Origin: Litsea cubeba
Lineage: Eukaryota; Streptophyta; Magnoliopsida; Laurales; Lauraceae
Reading direction: 5' to 3'
NCBI GenBank assembly: GCA_012931725.1
Contig: CM022944.1
Coordinates: 110,641,744-110,705,743, forward strand
Length of the DNA stretch: 64,000 nt
Both the position numbers and the translations under genes were made by a program. The first letter of the stretch is position 1. Each line of letters begins with the position of its first letter. The notes under the pieces are model-generated. The model did not search any database. It saw only the letters and a list, made by a program, of their open reading frames with translations, and was not told the DNA's origin. Shown here piece after piece: positions 22,101 to 35,000 of this stretch.

Positions 22101-24065
22101 TGAGTCTGGGTCTAGCTAGTATATGTGTACAGAATAACAATCAGGTCTGGGTCAAGGTACACCATTGACCCGAACAAGGCCTATGACCACAGGCCCAAAA
22201 CCTCAAGATAATCCCAGCTAGCAAGGATCGAGTTGGGCCACCTGTACTGCTTTAATTCCTAATTTTGGCATATTTAGGTTTGAAAACATTATATTTTTCG
22301 AGTTTGATTATATAAAATTGATTCTAATAGGTTCAGTTGCATTTTCTGATGCGCAGAATACTGCCCCTGTCCCAGCACCAGGGGCTGTAGGAAAGCAAGC
22401 AGTTGCATTTAGAACAACAGGAGATACAGCATCATTTCTAGGCTGTAAATTCTTGGGTGCACAGGATACACTTTATGATCATATGGGTAGGCATTATTAC
22501 AAAGATTGCTACATTGAAGGCTCTGTAGATTTCATCTTTGGAAATGGGCTCTCCCTGTATGAGGTCAGATTCTCACTTTTGCTTCTATTTAGTATTTACA
22601 TATGCAACCAACAAAAGACTGGAAAATTGCACTAGAATAGATGAGTAGTGATCAATTCAGTGTAAAGTAAACTAGACACCAAAGATCAGAGTAAACCCCA
22701 ATCCATTTAATCCAAACCCAGCGTTTTTGGTTATTGGACCTACTGCTTAGGCCCATGTTGAATTTCTGGACACTGAGTGTAGATCATTTGAAATTATTAG
22801 GCACATTTTGGTAGAACTTGTTGGTCCAGTCCAGGCCATTTAGTTTGATCCTGAGGGATCCATAGATCCAGACCTGATCCATTTAGCACTCCCAAGAAAA
22901 GAATTGGTACCAGCCGCCGGCCTAAAACACTCAGTTCAAACCCAGTGTACCAACTATTACCCAATCCAGTGCTGAAAACTTGGCAAACTTAACTGGGAAA
23001 GCCATTCAAATTACTCTGTTAAATCTTACCAAGTATTTGTTCAGATTCGGTTAGAGTCATTAGCCTCACCTGATTTTGCTTATCCATCAAGCTGAGTCTT
23101 TCCAGCTTGTCCAGACTCGTGACTCGGGCGTGTCAAAATGAGTTTAAAACTATGCTCCAGTTTTTATCTTTCATCAGTCATGCATCCATTCACTTCTCTT
23201 GTAGAATCCAAGTTGTAAGCTGTTTTCTGTTTTATTGGTTATGCACAGAATCTTATAAACTTTACTAACAGAGATGATTCAAAGATGACTGACTTATCTA
23301 TTATCCGTTTTCGTATGAATCTGTTGTAGGGATGCCATGTTCATGCCATAGCCCAAACCTTTGGTGCACTCACAGCACAGGGCAGGAGCAGTGCCCAAGA
23401 GGACTCAGGGTTCTCATTTGTGAACTGCAAGGTGACTGGATCAGGAGCCCTCTACTTGGGGAGGGCTTGGGGATCTTTCTCAAGAGTTGTCTTTGCCTAC
23501 ACTTACATGGACAACATCATCACCCCTCCTGGCTGGAACAATTGGGGAGACCCCAGCAGGGAACAGTAAGAGTCTTACTGCCCCTATTTTTTTTATTTAT
23601 TTTTTAATTTTTTAAGAGAGGAATCTTTATTCAAGAGAAAAAAAAAAAAGACAAGAAGAAAAATAATGGGGTTTTCAAAATAAATAAATAAAATAGGGCC
23701 TTTGATCACCCTCTGCTAGAGTTTAGAACTCAGGTATCCAAATTCAACACCGGCCAGTTTGTTAAAACATACCCAACAACCATCAGAAAGGCCTGATCTT
23801 TTGCATGCCCATCATCAATGATCAACGCTTCTTATCTCCGCTATCCCCCTTTATTAACATCAATCTGTTGCTGAAATTGTTTGATTGTACACGTTTGTTT
23901 CTTCATTTGCAAATCAGGACAGTGTTCTATGGGCAGTACAAATGCACTGGACCGGGCTCAAGCTTCGCAGGCAGAGTTTCATGGTCAAAAGAACTGACAG
24001 ATGAGGAGGCCCGGCCCTTCATTTCCCTAATCTTCATTGATGGATCAGAATGGATCCAAATGTAA
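19138..24065 (+). CDS. Pectinesterase, five exons, type without inhibitor pro-region
   Basis: Removes methyl esters from pectin in the cell wall. Exons: 19138-19481, 20423-20612, 22357-22563, 23330-23565, 23918-24065. All introns are GT-AG and the phases join cleanly, giving about 374 residues. A signal peptide (about residues 1-23, core FCIIFLVLLQ) predicts secretion. There is no PMEI pro-domain between it and the catalytic domain, the short type II layout. Family motifs follow in order: GIYQEKVTIP across the first junction, ITLQGAGADVTVVQW, GKQAVAFR, FLGAQDTLYDHMGRHYYKDC (first catalytic Asp), EGSVDFIFG (second Asp), LGRAWGSFSRVVFAY (substrate Arg), and FIDGSEWIQM at the C-terminus. The closest known type is the Arabidopsis PME53-like group, from memory. 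All catalytic residues are present, so it should be active. Confidence 0.93.
19495..19930 (+). repeat. Duplication inside intron 1 of the pectinesterase gene
   Basis: A segment starting acttgtgtgaagacactttt (19499) recurs about 255 bp later as acttgtgtaaagacactctt. The similarity continues through tttgctttttgggtt / tttgccttttgggtt and gaaattgggtttagttgg / ggaattgggtttgattga. It is a diverged tandem duplication of roughly 180 bp. Confidence 0.65.
21560..21796 (-). mobile_element. SINE-like insertion in intron 2
   Basis: On the minus strand it begins TGTCACGCCCTGAATAG. It contains a tRNA-like box A candidate (TGAGTGGTTAAG, 21714-21725) and a box B-like GGCTTCGAAAT (about 21679-21689) at a spacing suited to an internal RNA polymerase III promoter. 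The wording around box B (ggctggagatcctggcttcg) is typical of tRNA-derived plant SINEs. No tail or target-site duplication was confirmed. Confidence 0.35.
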
Positions 24066-24859
24066 TTATTGTGTACTTGTTCCCTTCGCTTGCCTTTAGG
24101 CTCGAAACAGGGAAAAAAAATTGTAATTCCCTTAATAAATTTTCTAAAAGCATGTGGTTCCCACATGGTTACCGGGGGGGAATTGGAATTCAATAAATTT
24201 TCTAAAAGCACGGGGAACCACATGTCTGCAATCCCTTTTTTTTTTCTTGATATTATCAATACAAATCATGAGTCATTCATGAAAATGTGATTCCTTCTCA
24301 GGTATAATGTATATGATGTTTTAAATTTGGGACATGTACCAAGAAAATCCCCCTAAATATAGGGCAATCACATATAGGACCCCAAAAGTTTATAATATCA
24401 GCCAATGACCTCCCGCCTTAATCCCATTATTTCATTCCCTTTTTTGCCTCTGAGACCCTAAGAAAGAAATCGCCCCCTTCTTTTGCAACCCTCGATTCTT
24501 CTCATATTCCTCTTCTACATCTCTCTCTTTATGTTGCCCACTTGCCCTCCCCTCCTCCTCTCACCTATCCTGCAAGTCTCCTCCCATCCAGAATCCCCAC
24601 GCTCAGCTACCCTCTGCTAGGCCACCCTCCCTCCCAGCCCCTCCGCACAACAACCATCTAGCCCAAGAAGCCCTCTAGCCCAGGCCCTCCTCCCAGCTGC
24701 CCCCACACCCAGTGTGATTAGAAGAAACCGAAAAAGAAAAAGCTGAACAGATCGTATTCTTGGTCGATCATTGATTTAAGACTGCAAGTTCCCTTTTAAT
24801 GGTATTGCAAATGTAACTCTCAAAAGTTTACAGGTTATACTACGTAACTACAGAACACT
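24066..24859. other. 3' flank of the pectinesterase gene, no gene seen
   Basis: Includes a short direct duplication (aataaattttctaaaagca at about 24135-24155 and again at about 24192-24212), an A-rich stretch that may serve as the polyadenylation region, and a pyrimidine-rich stretch at 24470-24720. No conserved coding sequence. Confidence 0.4.
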
Positions 24860-25434
24860 GTGTACAAAGAGGGACATAAACCTACTGAAAAGGTTTTATT
24901 CCTTCCACAATGCATTGTCTAAGTCGACGTCGACAAAACATTACGTAAATATATAGTTAGGAGTTAACCTACTAAAAGGATTCTATTCCTTTTATGTTGA
25001 CGTCGACATGTTAGGAGTTTAACTTGCATTCTGTAAAGAGCACAGGTCATTCCATAAAACACAGAATATATTGACGTGGACAAAACATCTGTCGACATTA
25101 ACATAAATATATATCGATGTCGATATAAACATTCAGTTAGGAATTTAATTTGCACTCTGTACAAAACACATGTCATTCCGTAAAACACAAAATTTGTTGA
25201 CGTCAATAAAAAATTTGTCGACATCGACATAAACATATATCGACTTCGACATAAACATACAATTAAGAGTTTAATTTACACTCTGTTATAGAACACATGT
25301 CATTTTGTCCTGCATAGAATTTTTCGTCATCGACATAAACTTATAGATATGAGTTTAATATGCACTCTGTAAAGAGCACAAGTCATTCTATTTTGTATAA
25401 AACCTATCGATGTCGACAAAAATGCACTTATAAG
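24860..25434. repeat. CGAC-rich degenerate tandem repeat, left part
   Basis: About five diverged copies of a 110-125 bp unit. Its landmarks recur in order: gttaggagtttaa, a gcactctgtaaagagcaca-like phrase, gtcattc, then one or more tgtcgacatcgacataaac phrases. The last copy is cut by the E2 insertion at 25434 and resumes at 57761 (tgttcaaatgcacactgtga, then agagccc). Confidence 0.7.
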
Positions 25435-28364
25435 TGTCACGCCCCCAGAAGTGAAACCGGGGTTAATACGTGAGATTAGGGCTAATTAAAATTTCTCAAC
25501 AATAAATAACAACATTTAGCCCCAATCGTGTCCCATATGGATCGAAGACCGCTGTGAGGTGTAAACATTTTCTCAAATAAATAAAGTAATAGCGGTAGCT
25601 TAATATAAACATGTGGTACCTCAGAATGTATAGTTAGGAGCAATACGGAAATATACTAATTAAAGTTCAGGTTTAAATAGTTAAACGAAAGTAATTATAA
25701 CAATGAAAGGCCACATCAAAACTTGGGCCTAACCAAAATGAAATAACCAAAATAAATCAAAAGATGAATCCATCCAAAATAGTCATGAAGCGCTCGTGTA
25801 CAGGGTCGATACGGCTATACAACGCCGTCCGTACTGTAATCTAGGAGGTCATCAGACTGATCCTGTCTGAATCGTCTCCGTCGTCTCCTTCTCGAGGTAA
25901 AAGGGCTCGGCACCTATGCACCAAGAGTAGCATCGTCAACACGACGGATGGCAAGCAATATATATATAAATGACAACAAGATATGCATATCGAATCAGAG
26001 TAGACAAGAGACAAGATCAATAGAAACATATGCATTTCAGACATAAGAAATGCATAGTATACGAGTCATAAACAATCTAATATAAACATCTAGCAAGATA
26101 GGCGATCCGCATAAGCTAATTACCACGAGAATATTGCCCTCCCATACTCATATTGAGTTGTGGTGGGGAAACCAAGGCACATGATATACCTGGCAACAAG
26201 GCACAGGGTTAAAAGCCTGGCAACAAGGCACGAGTGTGAACTCGGCAACAAGGCACGGGAATGACCCGGCAAACAAGTAAGATTATCAAGTAACAAGTCG
26301 TACTGCGCAGACGTTCATCAAGGTCCTCACACAGATGGTGCCCCATCTGTGTTGGGCGATATACAGCTGAGTGGTGCCTGACAGAAGGATTTCTAGACAA
26401 ACAATAGTGAGGCGCTAGGCTTTCTTACGTGAGCAAGATTCATTAATAAAGGAGAGACTACTTTCCATTTATCAAATCAAGGTCAAGACAATACAAGCAA
26501 GCTTCTTCAATATTAATACCATCAATTCATCATTACCATAAGTAGTCCTCATCAAGCTTTTACAATCAAAACCGCCTAGCCTCAACACTTCCATCAATCA
26601 TCAAGAACAAGGTAAATAAGACAATAAGGGGATCTTAGGTCATCATATAATCCCCAAACCAAAACCAGTAAAGCAATCTATGGAACATGAGCATTTCATG
26701 TAGAAAGTACCAAATAGTACAATTTAGAATCAAGAGCGATAAACAATCCAATCTTAGGTCAATAGTTATTACTGTAGTCTCGTACAACTCTATTCAGTCA
26801 ACGAAAGGAATAAGGTTCGCGATACCTGAACAAACAATCTTCGTGCATAGATATAAAAGAGGGTATCCCGTTGTCCCGTACCGTTCAAGATTTATATAAG
26901 TTAAACAACTGAGAAAACAGGAATAACGACGAGAAAATGGATGCCCAAAACATTCCTCGCATCAAGTCAAATGAGTCCAAAAAGGTAGCCAAGGTTCCAT
27001 AAAAGTCCAATAGAAAAAGAGGTAAAAAGGACCCTTCAAAAGGTTCCCAGCAGTTGTCTCGGTCGACCCTGTAACGCCACAATCCCGGATACCGAGAAAA
27101 CCGTCAAAGTACCGAAATTGGCGCGCTAGTTCCTGGAAAATCCGAGAACTTCCAAGATCGTAGGTCCGCAGTGAGGTCCAATTTAAAACTTTTTGAACAA
27201 TATTATAACAACAGTTAACATTGCGGAAGCGTAAAATAAGAGGAAGCAATACAGAGATAGCGGAAGCATAAGGTATCATCATATATGTATATCAAATGTG
27301 AATGGGCTGAAGTCCAGCCTAAAGTGTGAAGTGATAAAAACCAAAGTTTAATTACATATTTCCAACAATACTCATCTCACTACAAAAATCTCTCAAAAAC
27401 CCAAACAAATAGACACTCAAACACTACAAGAAAAAACATATTTGGTGACATGAAAAAATGTCACTGAAGGCCCATTTTTTGTCACCTATTATCATCGGTG
27501 ACACGGGATGGGGTGTCATTGTATCCATGACACTAAAAGTCAAGGGTGACAAAATTTGTGCACTTGTCACGAAATGATGTCAACAGTGACAAAAATATGG
27601 TGTCACGGAAGATAGATTTTCCATGACATAGTAGGGTGTCACCGAAAGCAATGGTGACAACAATGCGGGTATCATAGAAAAGAGATCTTTTGTGACAAGA
27701 ATTGTCACTAAAAACATTTATCATGACAACCAAATGCGTGTCACCGATAATATTACCAGGTTGGCACACAAGGGTGACATACTCTTTTTGTCACAAAAAA
27801 ACAGAATCAAAATATTTGTGCCACCCAAATTATCATTTCGCACATACTTAAAAAGTTTCAAGTATTTATATCTAGATATACCCATTAGCAAAACTTATAC
27901 CACAAAGACTCAAAATATCATTTAAATTAAATATCCAACAAGTGAACATTCAATCATCCAAGTTCACAACCCTTCAAAATATTCATCCTTCAACAATAAA
28001 CACTTCAAAGTTAATAGTTTTAGCATAACTAAAAAACATCCATACACGGTGTGTCGTGTCAAATTAATTACAAAAATAATTCAAAACAAGTAACTCCATC
28101 TTGGTTAACTGCCAAAAAGTCTTCAACTCCTTCTTGATCATCTTGGTTAACTGTCAAAAAGTAACTTCATCTCGATAGTTACCTAACTGTATAAAATCGC
28201 AACAAAAAAATGTAATTATTTAACATGTTATGAAGCACACAACTCAAAATAAATGCATGAGAAAATAAAATATACAGAAATTTGTTGCACATTTGGGGAA
28301 AAAACATAGAATGTTAGTATCATAGAATAGAGTAGGCAATGTTTGATTGAATGCTACGAAATAC

Positions 28365-28539
28365 CTCAAGAACTTGAAAAGCCACAACATGAGGTTTGCA
28401 ATTGAAATAATCTGTAACTTTCTGTGGATCATAAATTTCTGGAAGGGGAGTAGACCAAATCTTTGATAAAAGATATAAATAATCAGTGTATGCCTTATTG
28501 CCATGAGATCAGCCATCAACAAGTCCATACCGGATAGTC
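28365..28539 (-). pseudogene. Captured exon-like fragment, protein not identified
   Basis: Minus-strand 175 bases between ttctttctacag and gtattt. In one frame it codes 58 codons with a single stop at the tenth: TIRYGLVDG, stop, then SHGNKAYTDYLYLLSKIWST and PLPEIYDPQKVTDYFNCKPH. The composition looks like true protein. The YDPQKV..YF..(R/K)PHVVA pattern brings to mind the C-terminus of ABC1-type kinases, but that is a weak guess. Same strand as the other two fragments. Confidence 0.5.
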
Positions 28540-29525
28540 CTGTAGAAAGAATGACATGTGCACATGTGAGAGGGAGAGAAGCAAAGCTAGTTATAAAGTC
28601 AATTCTCTTGTCAAGGGGCTTCTAAATGAGGTATATACAACTACAATGAAAAAGCAATTGAGAGATCCCTTCATGTTATGGCTAACCCTATCAATCGTAA
28701 GGGACCAACATTTATGTTAGTAACATTCAGTGTTGTAATCAATCATCCACAAAACCTTAGAATGGAAGAATACACCCACCACACCCACCTCAAAAGGATA
28801 TCTTGATAGATAAAACTTCTAATTACATGATCCCAATCAGGTCTATTCTCTTTTATCTTCCTTGTAGATCGGTCAACTTATTTCTACAGAACTAGCAATT
28901 TCTTAAAACCGAATGATCGAATTACCCTAACTGGCATGATTTGAATTAATAGAACCTGATCCTAGACAACCATAAAATCAAGTAAACAAAAAACAAGAAC
29001 AATTCCCATAGCCTACTCTTACAACAGAACTTCCTAAACATTTCAATCTACGAATTGAATTGCACCAACTGAAATCAAGAAGTTTACAACATCTTACCTA
29101 TGCAACAGAATACCATAATCGCTGAGAATCAATAGAACTATCTATTAGTACCTGTTCTCTTCAGAATCTGGAAGTATCGACAAGAACTTCTCTGGAACCG
29201 AAAGCGGGACCTAAAACAGAGACATAACCCTAGAATCAGCTCAACCGCAACCTGATGAGAAAAAAAAACCCTAGATTTGAATGAATTTCACAAAATCAAG
29301 AACCAAAAGGAAAGAGATGGGATTGGATAGAGATCTACAATGATTGGACGACCTGAGAATTCTTCATCGACGATCTTCAACACGCCTCGATCTGAAGAAT
29401 TCATCAACTGTAAGGAAGAAAATCATAGAAGAAAATCATGTAAGGAAGAAAACTCTTATGAACGACAATTTGCCAAGTGAATAATAAAAAACTAAGCATT
29501 TAGGGAAAAAATTACAAATATTCAC

Positions 29526-29589
29526 CTGATCTCTGAAGACAGTGAGACCTTCCTTCAGGCTGAGCTGGAACCAGTTCCGACATGTCACT
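29526..29589 (-). pseudogene. Captured exon of an M1-family aminopeptidase (PepN-like)
   Basis: Minus-strand 64 bases coding VTCRNWFQLSLKEGLTVFRD then Q, with one base of a split Arg codon at the start. The sequence matches the ...VTCRDWFQLSLKEGLTVFRDQ... block of plant and bacterial PepN-type M1 aminopeptidases. It is bordered by ttgcag and gtgaat, as an exon would be. It lies about 360 bp downstream of the NOT1 fragment in the same orientation, although the two host genes are unrelated. Confidence 0.82.
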
Positions 29590-29948
29590 CTGCAACAGTT
29601 CTGAATAAGCACTTAACTCAAGTTTATTATAGCTATAAAAACCAGTTTCAAAATAGGAAGGATGGAATGTTTAAGATGAAAACAACCTGAAGGAAAACAT
29701 ATTACATCCCAGAATATGTACAGCTTCCTTGGAATTTCAGTTTGTATATGTGTAGCCCACAGTTGGGTTTCCATAATTCCAAAATGTTGATATGATGAGT
29801 TATAATAGATGGCCCGTGGCACAAAAACCTAGCAGATGCAAGAATGATAAAACTCCAGGTTGTTGCCCCCAAATAGACAGTTAGGAACCATATTTTAAAC
29901 AAAAGCAAAGTAGGGTTGGAAAGGAGCAGCAATGCAGACAAGGCACAC

Positions 29949-30026
29949 CTTCTGTGCCACAGCCAAGGCAGCCTCATCCCGGCTTACACATTTGAGTATC
30001 ATTTCAGGCACTTCAGCAGTAACACC
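29949..30026 (-). pseudogene. Captured exon of NOT1 (CCR4-NOT scaffold)
   Basis: Minus-strand 26 codons, reading GVTAEVPEMILKCVSRDEAA then LAVAQK. This closely follows the segment of plant NOT1, the scaffold of the CCR4-NOT mRNA deadenylation complex, that reads ...EVPEIILRC(V/I)SRDEAALAVAQK. It is preceded by an acceptor-like ttttttttag and followed by gtgtgc, so it looks like one exon with its flanking intron ends. It is far too short to be a gene and lies wholly inside the CACTA element. Confidence 0.8.
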
Positions 30027-30609
30027 CTAAAAAAAATATATAAACATTATTAGGCCAACTGAGACCTAAGATCTTAACGAACAGGTGTGTTTCATTATTT
30101 AGACACAGAAGGCCCTACTACAATTATACCAAAGGTTTTACCTAGTTAACAGAGTTTGGGTCAACAATACCAAGTGATGTGATTCTAGTGTATTCACAAC
30201 TATACATATAGTTGTAAAAGCTCCATTGCCATTATTATATACTCAGTGAGAGCACTTGTGGATATTCACTTTCTCAATCATTTACCCTTTTGGATAAAGG
30301 AAACACTTACACTTTTCGTTCTTTCTTGTTTTTGGTATGGTGACACTTGGAAGTTCTAGGAACTCAAAACCAACTGAACTACTGGGCCCCTTGATCAAAT
30401 GAGCTAAGCAAAATAATGACCTAGTTTTTTCAAAGGTAATTGTTAAATTGGTCATATTCTAACAGATTATTATGTAGATAGACCCATGGAAAGGTGGTGT
30501 TAGTAATTGGATATAAAAGAACAAATTAATTTAATTATAATTTGCTTAATTTCTAATTTTTAAGTATGAAAACCATGAGCTCGACCTGTGCGATTTTCAC
30601 AAGTAGCAG

Positions 30610-31510
30610 ACCACACCAGATTTTGCTCTGTTTTACAACATTTCTAGATTAAAGTTGTATAGTTTCAACAATAAATGGTATATAATAAGCATTTCATAAA
30701 CATGAAACCAAATGAGGTGGGTAAGTACACCAAATTGTAAGGTGATTGCTTGAACAAATACTAAGAATGCATAACAAGCATTCCCTTCTGTTCTCCAACA
30801 TGTATTTAATTGAACTCTGATAGTGTCAACACTAATAACAGTGTATAATTGGCAAGCCATAATATTCAACCAAATGAAATGGGAAAGCACAGTAAATTGT
30901 AAGCTGATTTATTAACAAATATCAACACATAACACAGACCTCTCTTAGGTACCACATGTTCTGAACCAAATTGTGATAGTCCCAACACTGCCCACTTTAT
31001 AATAATCAAATAGCAATCAACAAAAAAAAAAAACAAATATTCAACCGAATGAAATGTGCATGGATTGAAACCGTATACTCGCTGTCAGAACAGATATTTA
31101 CCCCATAACACATTCTATTATGCTCTGCAACATCTTCTGAATTAAAGTCAGATAGCGACACCACTAAATAGTATATAGTAAATAGGTAATCAAGTGAAAT
31201 GGGTAAGTGGGAAAAATTGAAAATTTTTGTATAAACAAATATCAGCCCCATAATACAGATTTTCTTCAGTTTTTACAACATGTTCTGAATTGAAGTCTGA
31301 TAGTGCCAGCACTGAACAGTATATAGTAAATATGTAACCAAGAGAAATGGGTTAGTAGGAAAATTGTAAATTGATTGTATGAACAAATACTAGCCCCAAA
31401 ATACAGTTTTTTTTTTTTATTCAGTTGAAGTCTGACAGTTCCAACACTGAACATTATATAGTAAATAAGTAACCAAGAGAAATGGGTTAGTAGGAAAAAT
31501 TGTAAATTGG
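30610..31510. repeat. Tandem repeat inside the CACTA element
   Basis: Six diverged copies of a 150-170 bp unit. Landmarks recur near 30637, 30796, 30951, 31124, 31276 and 31412: acaacatgttctgaattgaa, gtctgatagtg, ccaaatgaaatggg, attgtaa. The unit has no coding potential. Confidence 0.75.
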
Positions 31511-31802
31511 TTGTTATATACATTTCCTGGCCCTCGGGCATCAACTTAGCAAGGCCAAAATCTGAGATCTGATAACAAGAGAAAGGGCATCAAACAAACT
31601 TACAACAAACATCTGAGATCTGAAAAGCCCAACAAATTGCATAAGAAAATGTCTCAAAAAATTCCCCTTCTTAGAAAAAAAAACATAAATTGATGAGAGT
31701 AAATGGAATACAGAGAGGAAACTAAGTGCTGTTAGTAACAAAAAAAAAAAAAAAAACCATAAGCATAATACTTGTCTTTCAAAGCAAGTCAGCAACAACC
31801 AT

Positions 31803-32092
31803 AAAACAGGGAGGAGGCCAGGGCGGGCGGATTGCTGGGCGGGTGGAGGCAAGGGCGGTGGGGTAAGAGGGAGGAGGCTAGGGCGGGCGGGCTGCTGGGC
31901 GGTGGGGGAAGAGGGAGGAGGCTAGGGTAGGCGAGTTGCTGGGCGGGTGGAAGCAGGGGCGGTGGGGGAAGAGGGAGGAGGCTAGGGCATTGGGTTGCTG
32001 GGCGGGTGGAGGCAGGGGCGGTGGGGGGAAGAGGGAGGGTGAGTTGCTGGGCGGGTGGAGGCAGGGGGGTGGGAGAAGAGGGAAGAGGGATG
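31803..32092. repeat. GC-rich minisatellite inside the CACTA element
   Basis: Four to five copies of a roughly 55-65 bp unit built from gggaggaggctagggcg, ttgctgggcgggtggaggca and gggcggtggggg. Its proline-rich open frames on the minus strand come from the repeat and are not genes. Confidence 0.8.
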
Positions 32093-35000
32093 GAGAGAGA
32101 GAGAGAGAACATACCTTGGCCTGGCCTGCTGCCTGCAGTTGCAAGAAGAAGATTAGGAAGAAGAGTTCTATTACATTAGAAGGAGATTACGGGCATGGAG
32201 TCCTTTTATAACGTGAGATTTAATCATAAATTTCATAACTCTTACCGGGGGCTCCTATGGCTCAACTAAAAATAAATTTGACCTCCCATTATAATGGCAG
32301 CCGCTAAAAATATATCTTTAGCCTAAAAAGTATAGGCCGTGGAAAAAAGTTAGACGCTAAAACCTAAAAAAATTTCCACCAAAAATTGGCGCCATTACAC
32401 TGGGATTTATATAGTCAGCCACTGATATGTGCACCACTAAAAGTTACTTAAAATTAACTTTTAGCGAAGGCGGATTGAGATTTGTTTTAGGTTTTTAAGT
32501 GGTGCTTACAGGCTCAAAATACAGGCCTTATGTGTTTTTTTTTCAAATTGGGTGGGGGTTATCCTTATATATGAGTCTGACCCTCGATGAATAATCAAAG
32601 TTGTTCAGAATGAGCACTCCATACATTTATAAAGTATCGTTAAATCTCATTTTGAATTGAGGTTATCTCACCGTACGATTGAACACACAAAAAAGAAAAA
32701 GTTAAAAGTTAATAAAACTCCATTTTTTAGCCATGGTTTTTTGTTTGGTCAATCTTACGGTTGGACCAACTCAATTCTAAACAAAAATTTGGGATACCCC
32801 ATAATTAAGTAAGTTGATCATTTTGAACGACTCAAATTACCTACATATGGGCATGAGTGGGACCTACTCAAAAAAGTTCCCATTATACTCCGCTTGAAGC
32901 CATTGTAACTGACCCCAGAATTTAAAAATAAAAAATGGAAGAGGCAGAGAGTCGGGAATAAATCAAAACGATGTGCTCATATTATTTTGGCAAAAAATTT
33001 TTTTACTAAATGGGGCTTTACGGACGCACACCTGTGCGTCATCGTCTAGATCTGTTGGAGATGAGAGGATGACGATGGACTGATGGAGATGAGAGGAGAT
33101 CGATGAGATTCAGGCAGAGGGAAAGAAAGAAATGAATTAGGGATAAGAGATAGGGAAAAGGGGAAAAGAGCTTGGAGAGGGAAAAAGGGACTGTGGAGGT
33201 GGGAGAGGGAAAAATTAGATCATTCAGTGACAAAATTTTTTGTCACCGCATCTATTAGATCTTTCGGTGACAAAATTTTTTGTCACCGAATCTATTAGAT
33301 CTTTCGGTGACAAAATTTTTTGTCACCAAATCTCCTCTTTATTTGGCACCTTGGCTAAAGCTTTCCGTGACAAGCAAAAAAGATTTTTGTCACCTTTGTG
33401 TGCGTTCCGTGTCAACATTGATTTTTTGTCACCAAAGGGTGTCACCAATTGTGTTTTTTGTTGTAGTGAAACCGCTGCCACTGGTGCCGGCTCTCCACCC
33501 TCCGGCTCGACCTCTTGGTCGGCCGGTCCCCATCCGTAGTCACCTACTACGGGCACCTCAACGAGTGCGTACGCATCGCCCTCGAACTCGGGGTCAAGAC
33601 CTAAGCACCAAGAGTAGATCAGATCTAAAGATCTGGCAAGTCACAGTATGCTAATAAGATAGAATGTATGCATCAAATGAGTAGAGACAGTAATAAAGTT
33701 AGGAGAATAGCAATGGTACAGATCCTAAGCAGTTGAGCAAGATAAACAAATAGAATCAAGATAAACATAATATAATAAACCTACACAAAATGGCATACTC
33801 ACACAAGCTGGATACCGCGGGATATTATGCCGCGGCTCCCCCATACTGAACACAGTCGCGGCGGAAAAAATCTCACAGTGTTGGGGATTATCTAGCCCCG
33901 CAAATAACATCATCCATCAACACACACTGATAGCCACACAACACTCTCAATAGCTCCTACTAATGATGATCAGTCCAACTGGCTGAGCTTAGATCAACTG
34001 AGTGAATGTTTATGCCGACTCAGGAAACAATAAAGGTCTGTGTCTGTCTAGGCTTTGCCTTGCGTGAACAAGGTCCTAACAAAGTCCCTAAGAGGTCCAA
34101 GCATCCATGGATCATAATCCAGGTCCAAGTCCAGTCAATGGATCCATACCAAGGCCCACCAAATACATGGCCTGGTCTATAACAGTCCATATGAGATACA
34201 AGTCCATGTTCAATAACATATGATCCATTTACATCCATAATAGGTCACAAGCCCATACAATCTAACCTCTCCAGTCTAGGGTAATTCACATCCAAACTTA
34301 GGCCATAAAAGGGCCCGCCTAGCCACAGACACGGGTCAATGTTCACCCAATCATATTACCGGGTCACCTCTAAGTAGTCCTAGGTTCGGGTCCTCCATTT
34401 TCCATTTAATTAACATGTATAAACAATAATAAGGACAATAGAGTGATAGTAATAATATGAGGGAGATGAATCTCCAAGTACAAGGATCAATAGGAGATAT
34501 CAACAGTCCAACGTAAGTAAATGATCCACTTTAGATTCAGGTCTATCTCAGGTAATTCGATCTTTAAGTGAAACCACAGATGCTAAGGAACACTGTGTTT
34601 CGTGCTCAGAAGTTATGTGCATCACTTAGTAACGTATAAAGGCCGAATCTTCTTAGATTACATAACCTGGACCTAAATAGTGGACCCCACGAGTCAAGGT
34701 TGAGCCACACCGTCGACTCGTGGTTGGCACAGTGATGGAAGTCTATTTGGATGGTCAATGGGTCCTACATATGATTGCAACAATAGAAATTAAAATCTGG
34801 GAAGTGTCACTATACACAGTATGCTCAGCCGACCTCCTGGCCTGGGCGGTCAGCTCGGCACACTGGGATTAGAGAAGTAAACACTCTGCAGGCAAAGCCT
34901 GTTTGTCCAGAACTTCCTGTGAGTTCGGCTAACCCCCTGGCCTGGGTAGTTGATCGTGCACACTAAGAATTCTGGCTGAAGGGAATGTCCCAGGTTCTAG

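Larger units (their letters stand above)
27422..33468. mobile_element. CACTA (CMC) DNA transposon with captured gene exons
   Basis: 6047 bp. Ends CACTACAAGAAAAAA and TTTTTTGTTGTAGTG are inverted CACTA termini, flanked by the 3 bp duplication AAA (27419-27421 and 33469-33471). The E3 LTRs supply the empty site (on the minus strand, cactcaaa directly followed by cccctacagctgg), which proves the insertion. Subterminal repeats of gtgaca/tgtcac in both orientations fill 27440-27830 and 33213-33445, including three copies of a 40 bp palindromic unit at the right. No TNP2/TNPD-like transposase is visible, so it looks non-autonomous. Inside are three exon fragments of different genes on the minus strand, a tandem repeat and a GC-rich minisatellite. 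Confidence 0.93.

Noticed and set aside
24470..24720. Pyrimidine-rich leader of a gene downstream of the pectinesterase
   Set aside because: No open frame or splice-compatible coding sequence follows before the tandem repeat.
31541..32144. Proline-rich open frames on the minus strand
   Set aside because: They are direct translations of a G-rich minisatellite and simple sequence, without a start context or conserved domain.
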